The notes under the pieces: generated by a model
Told to the model about the DNA's origin: nothing
Database searches by the model: none
The model's input: only the letters and a program-made list of their open reading frames with translations
Assembly: GCA_007571355.1 (NCBI GenBank)
Contig: RKRO01000169.1
Span: 1-8,059, forward strand
DNA from: Candidatus Poribacteria bacterium
GTDB lineage: Bacteria; Poribacteria; WGA-4E; WGA-3G
Direction of reading: 5' to 3'
Length of the DNA: 8,059 bases
Part shown: positions 7,283 to 8,059 of the stretch, in pieces
Numbering within the stretch: position 1 is the stretch's first letter
Layout of the letters: every line of letters begins with the position of its first letter
Made by a program: the position numbers and the translations under genes

Positions 7283-7286
7283 GGAG
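7283..7286 (+). promoter_or_regulatory. Ribosome binding site of pcm
   Basis: GGAG within CCGGAGCAGC lies 11 bases before the ATG at 7298. This is slightly long spacing but the only candidate, and it supports the chosen start. Confidence 0.5.
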
Positions 7287-7297
7287 CAGCGTTAAAA

Positions 7298-7960
7298 ATG
7301 TTGTTCGACAAAACCTATTCAACACTGCGCCGCAAAATGGTCCAAAATCAGATCGAAGCGCGTGGTATTCATAACCCTCAAGTCCTTACTGCTATGCGAA
7401 AGGTGGAGCGACATCTATTCGTGAAACCTCAACATCTCAACTTGGCATATAGGGATGGCCCGCTGCCGATTGATTACGACCAAACGATCTCACAACCGTA
7501 CATTGTCGCACTCATGACAGAGTTGTTGGCGTTGAAACCAACTTCAAAAGTCCTTGAAATCGGCACTGGATGTGGTTATCAAACAGCGATACTTGCGGAA
7601 TTGGCAAAGGCAGTTTACTCGGTTGAAATCATACCGGCACTCGCTAAACGTGCGAAAGCAAGGTTGGAGGCACTCAACTATCGAAATGTCTACCTTAAAA
7701 AAGGGAATGGACGTTATGGTTGGCAAGAATACGCCCCTTACGATGCTATTCTTGTCGCAGCAGCACCTAAAAAGGTACCGCCCCAACTCATTGAGCAACT
7801 TGTAGGAGGCGGTAGAATGGTGATACCGGTCGGCGATTCTGAACAAAACCTACTCCTCATTCGGAAAGAATTTCAAAATGGAAAAACCTTAACGCCGTCT
7901 ATAGAGGCAACCGAGGTCACGCCAGTTAGTTTTGTTCCTATGACAGGTGAACCGAAGTAA
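7298..7960 (+). CDS. pcm: Protein-L-isoaspartate (D-aspartate) O-methyltransferase
   Basis: This cytosolic repair enzyme transfers a methyl group from S-adenosylmethionine to L-isoaspartyl residues in aged proteins, starting their return to aspartate. Its 220 aa match the family's usual length. The family signature Q62-TISQPYIVALMTELL is intact, as are the SAM-binding motif I (VLEIGTG-CGYQTAILAEL, G89-T-G-C-G), the acidic end of strand 2 (VYSVE110), PYDAILVAAAP, the VGGGRMVIPVG strand and the closing PVSFVPMTG. One departure is GNG (136-138) before RYGW, where the family usually has GDG. The gene begins 58 bp after the sppA-like gene on the same strand, with no terminator between, so cotranscription is likely; both would be protein-maintenance functions. 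Confidence 0.96.
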   Translation: MLFDKTYSTLRRKMVQNQIEARGIHNPQVLTAMRKVERHLFVKPQHLNLAYRDGPLPIDYDQTISQPYIVALMTELLALKPTSKVLEIGTGCGYQTAILAELAKAVYSVEIIPALAKRAKARLEALNYRNVYLKKGNGRYGWQEYAPYDAILVAAAPKKVPPQLIEQLVGGGRMVIPVGDSEQNLLLIRKEFQNGKTLTPSIEATEVTPVSFVPMTGEPK

Positions 7961-8013
7961 ACTTCCATTAATTCCACCCTCGCGGAAATCTAAAAAATGC
8001 CGAAGCGGAAGTT
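7960..8013. repeat. Inverted repeat downstream of pcm
   Basis: AACTTCC (7960-7966) and GGAAGTT (8007-8013) are perfect seven-base arms about 40 bases apart, and a shorter TTCC/GGAA pair nests inside. No T-run follows, so I do not call it a terminator. It may be chance or the foot of a larger RNA structure. Confidence 0.25.
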
Positions 8014-8059
8014 ATGCAGATGACTATGATTTACATTAAAGGATACGATAGATTGAAAC

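Overview
The window holds five complete plus-strand protein genes in tight order, with no RNA genes, transposases or phage genes that I can see. Base composition is moderate (about half GC). Several traits point to a Gram-negative-type organism with an outer membrane: a secreted protein ending in a 'NYPNP...WD...GVYFY' FlgD-Ig/type-IX-sorting-like domain, a lipoprotein, and a signal peptide peptidase fused to an outer-membrane-barrel-like domain. The lineage could be FCB-related or Candidatus Poribacteria. That placement is inference from domain style; no marker gene fixes it.

Region 1 (1-4507) reads as one operon. A putative promoter with an overlapping palindrome (76-113) precedes a ZIP-family metal transporter (120-866). 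The transporter overlaps by 11 bp a large secreted glycoside-hydrolase-like protein (856-3384). After a 19-bp gap with a strong ribosome binding site comes a lipoprotein that joins a discoidin (F5/8 type C) domain to an NTF2/SnoaL-like domain (3404-4507). The last two look like cell-surface glycan-processing or glycan-binding proteins. The ZIP protein may supply metal, although that link is only positional.

Region 2 (4508-4767) is a 260-bp intergenic stretch. It carries a short perfect dyad, a degenerate second copy of the same motif, and a possible extended -10 promoter. I see no convincing terminator in it.

Region 3 (4768-7960) holds a long-form SppA (peptidase family S49) with both halves and both catalytic residues. 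An outer-membrane beta-barrel-like domain precedes it. It is followed 58 bp later by pcm, the L-isoaspartyl protein repair methyltransferase. Together these suggest an envelope and protein quality-control pair.

The last 99 bp are non-coding and end exactly in ATTGAAAC, a common 3' end of CRISPR repeats. With one copy only, no array can be called. The most unusual points are the barrel-S49 fusion, the discoidin-NTF2 lipoprotein coupled to the hydrolase-like gene, the ZIP transporter lacking the usual TM5 glutamate, and the palindrome at its possibly leaderless promoter.
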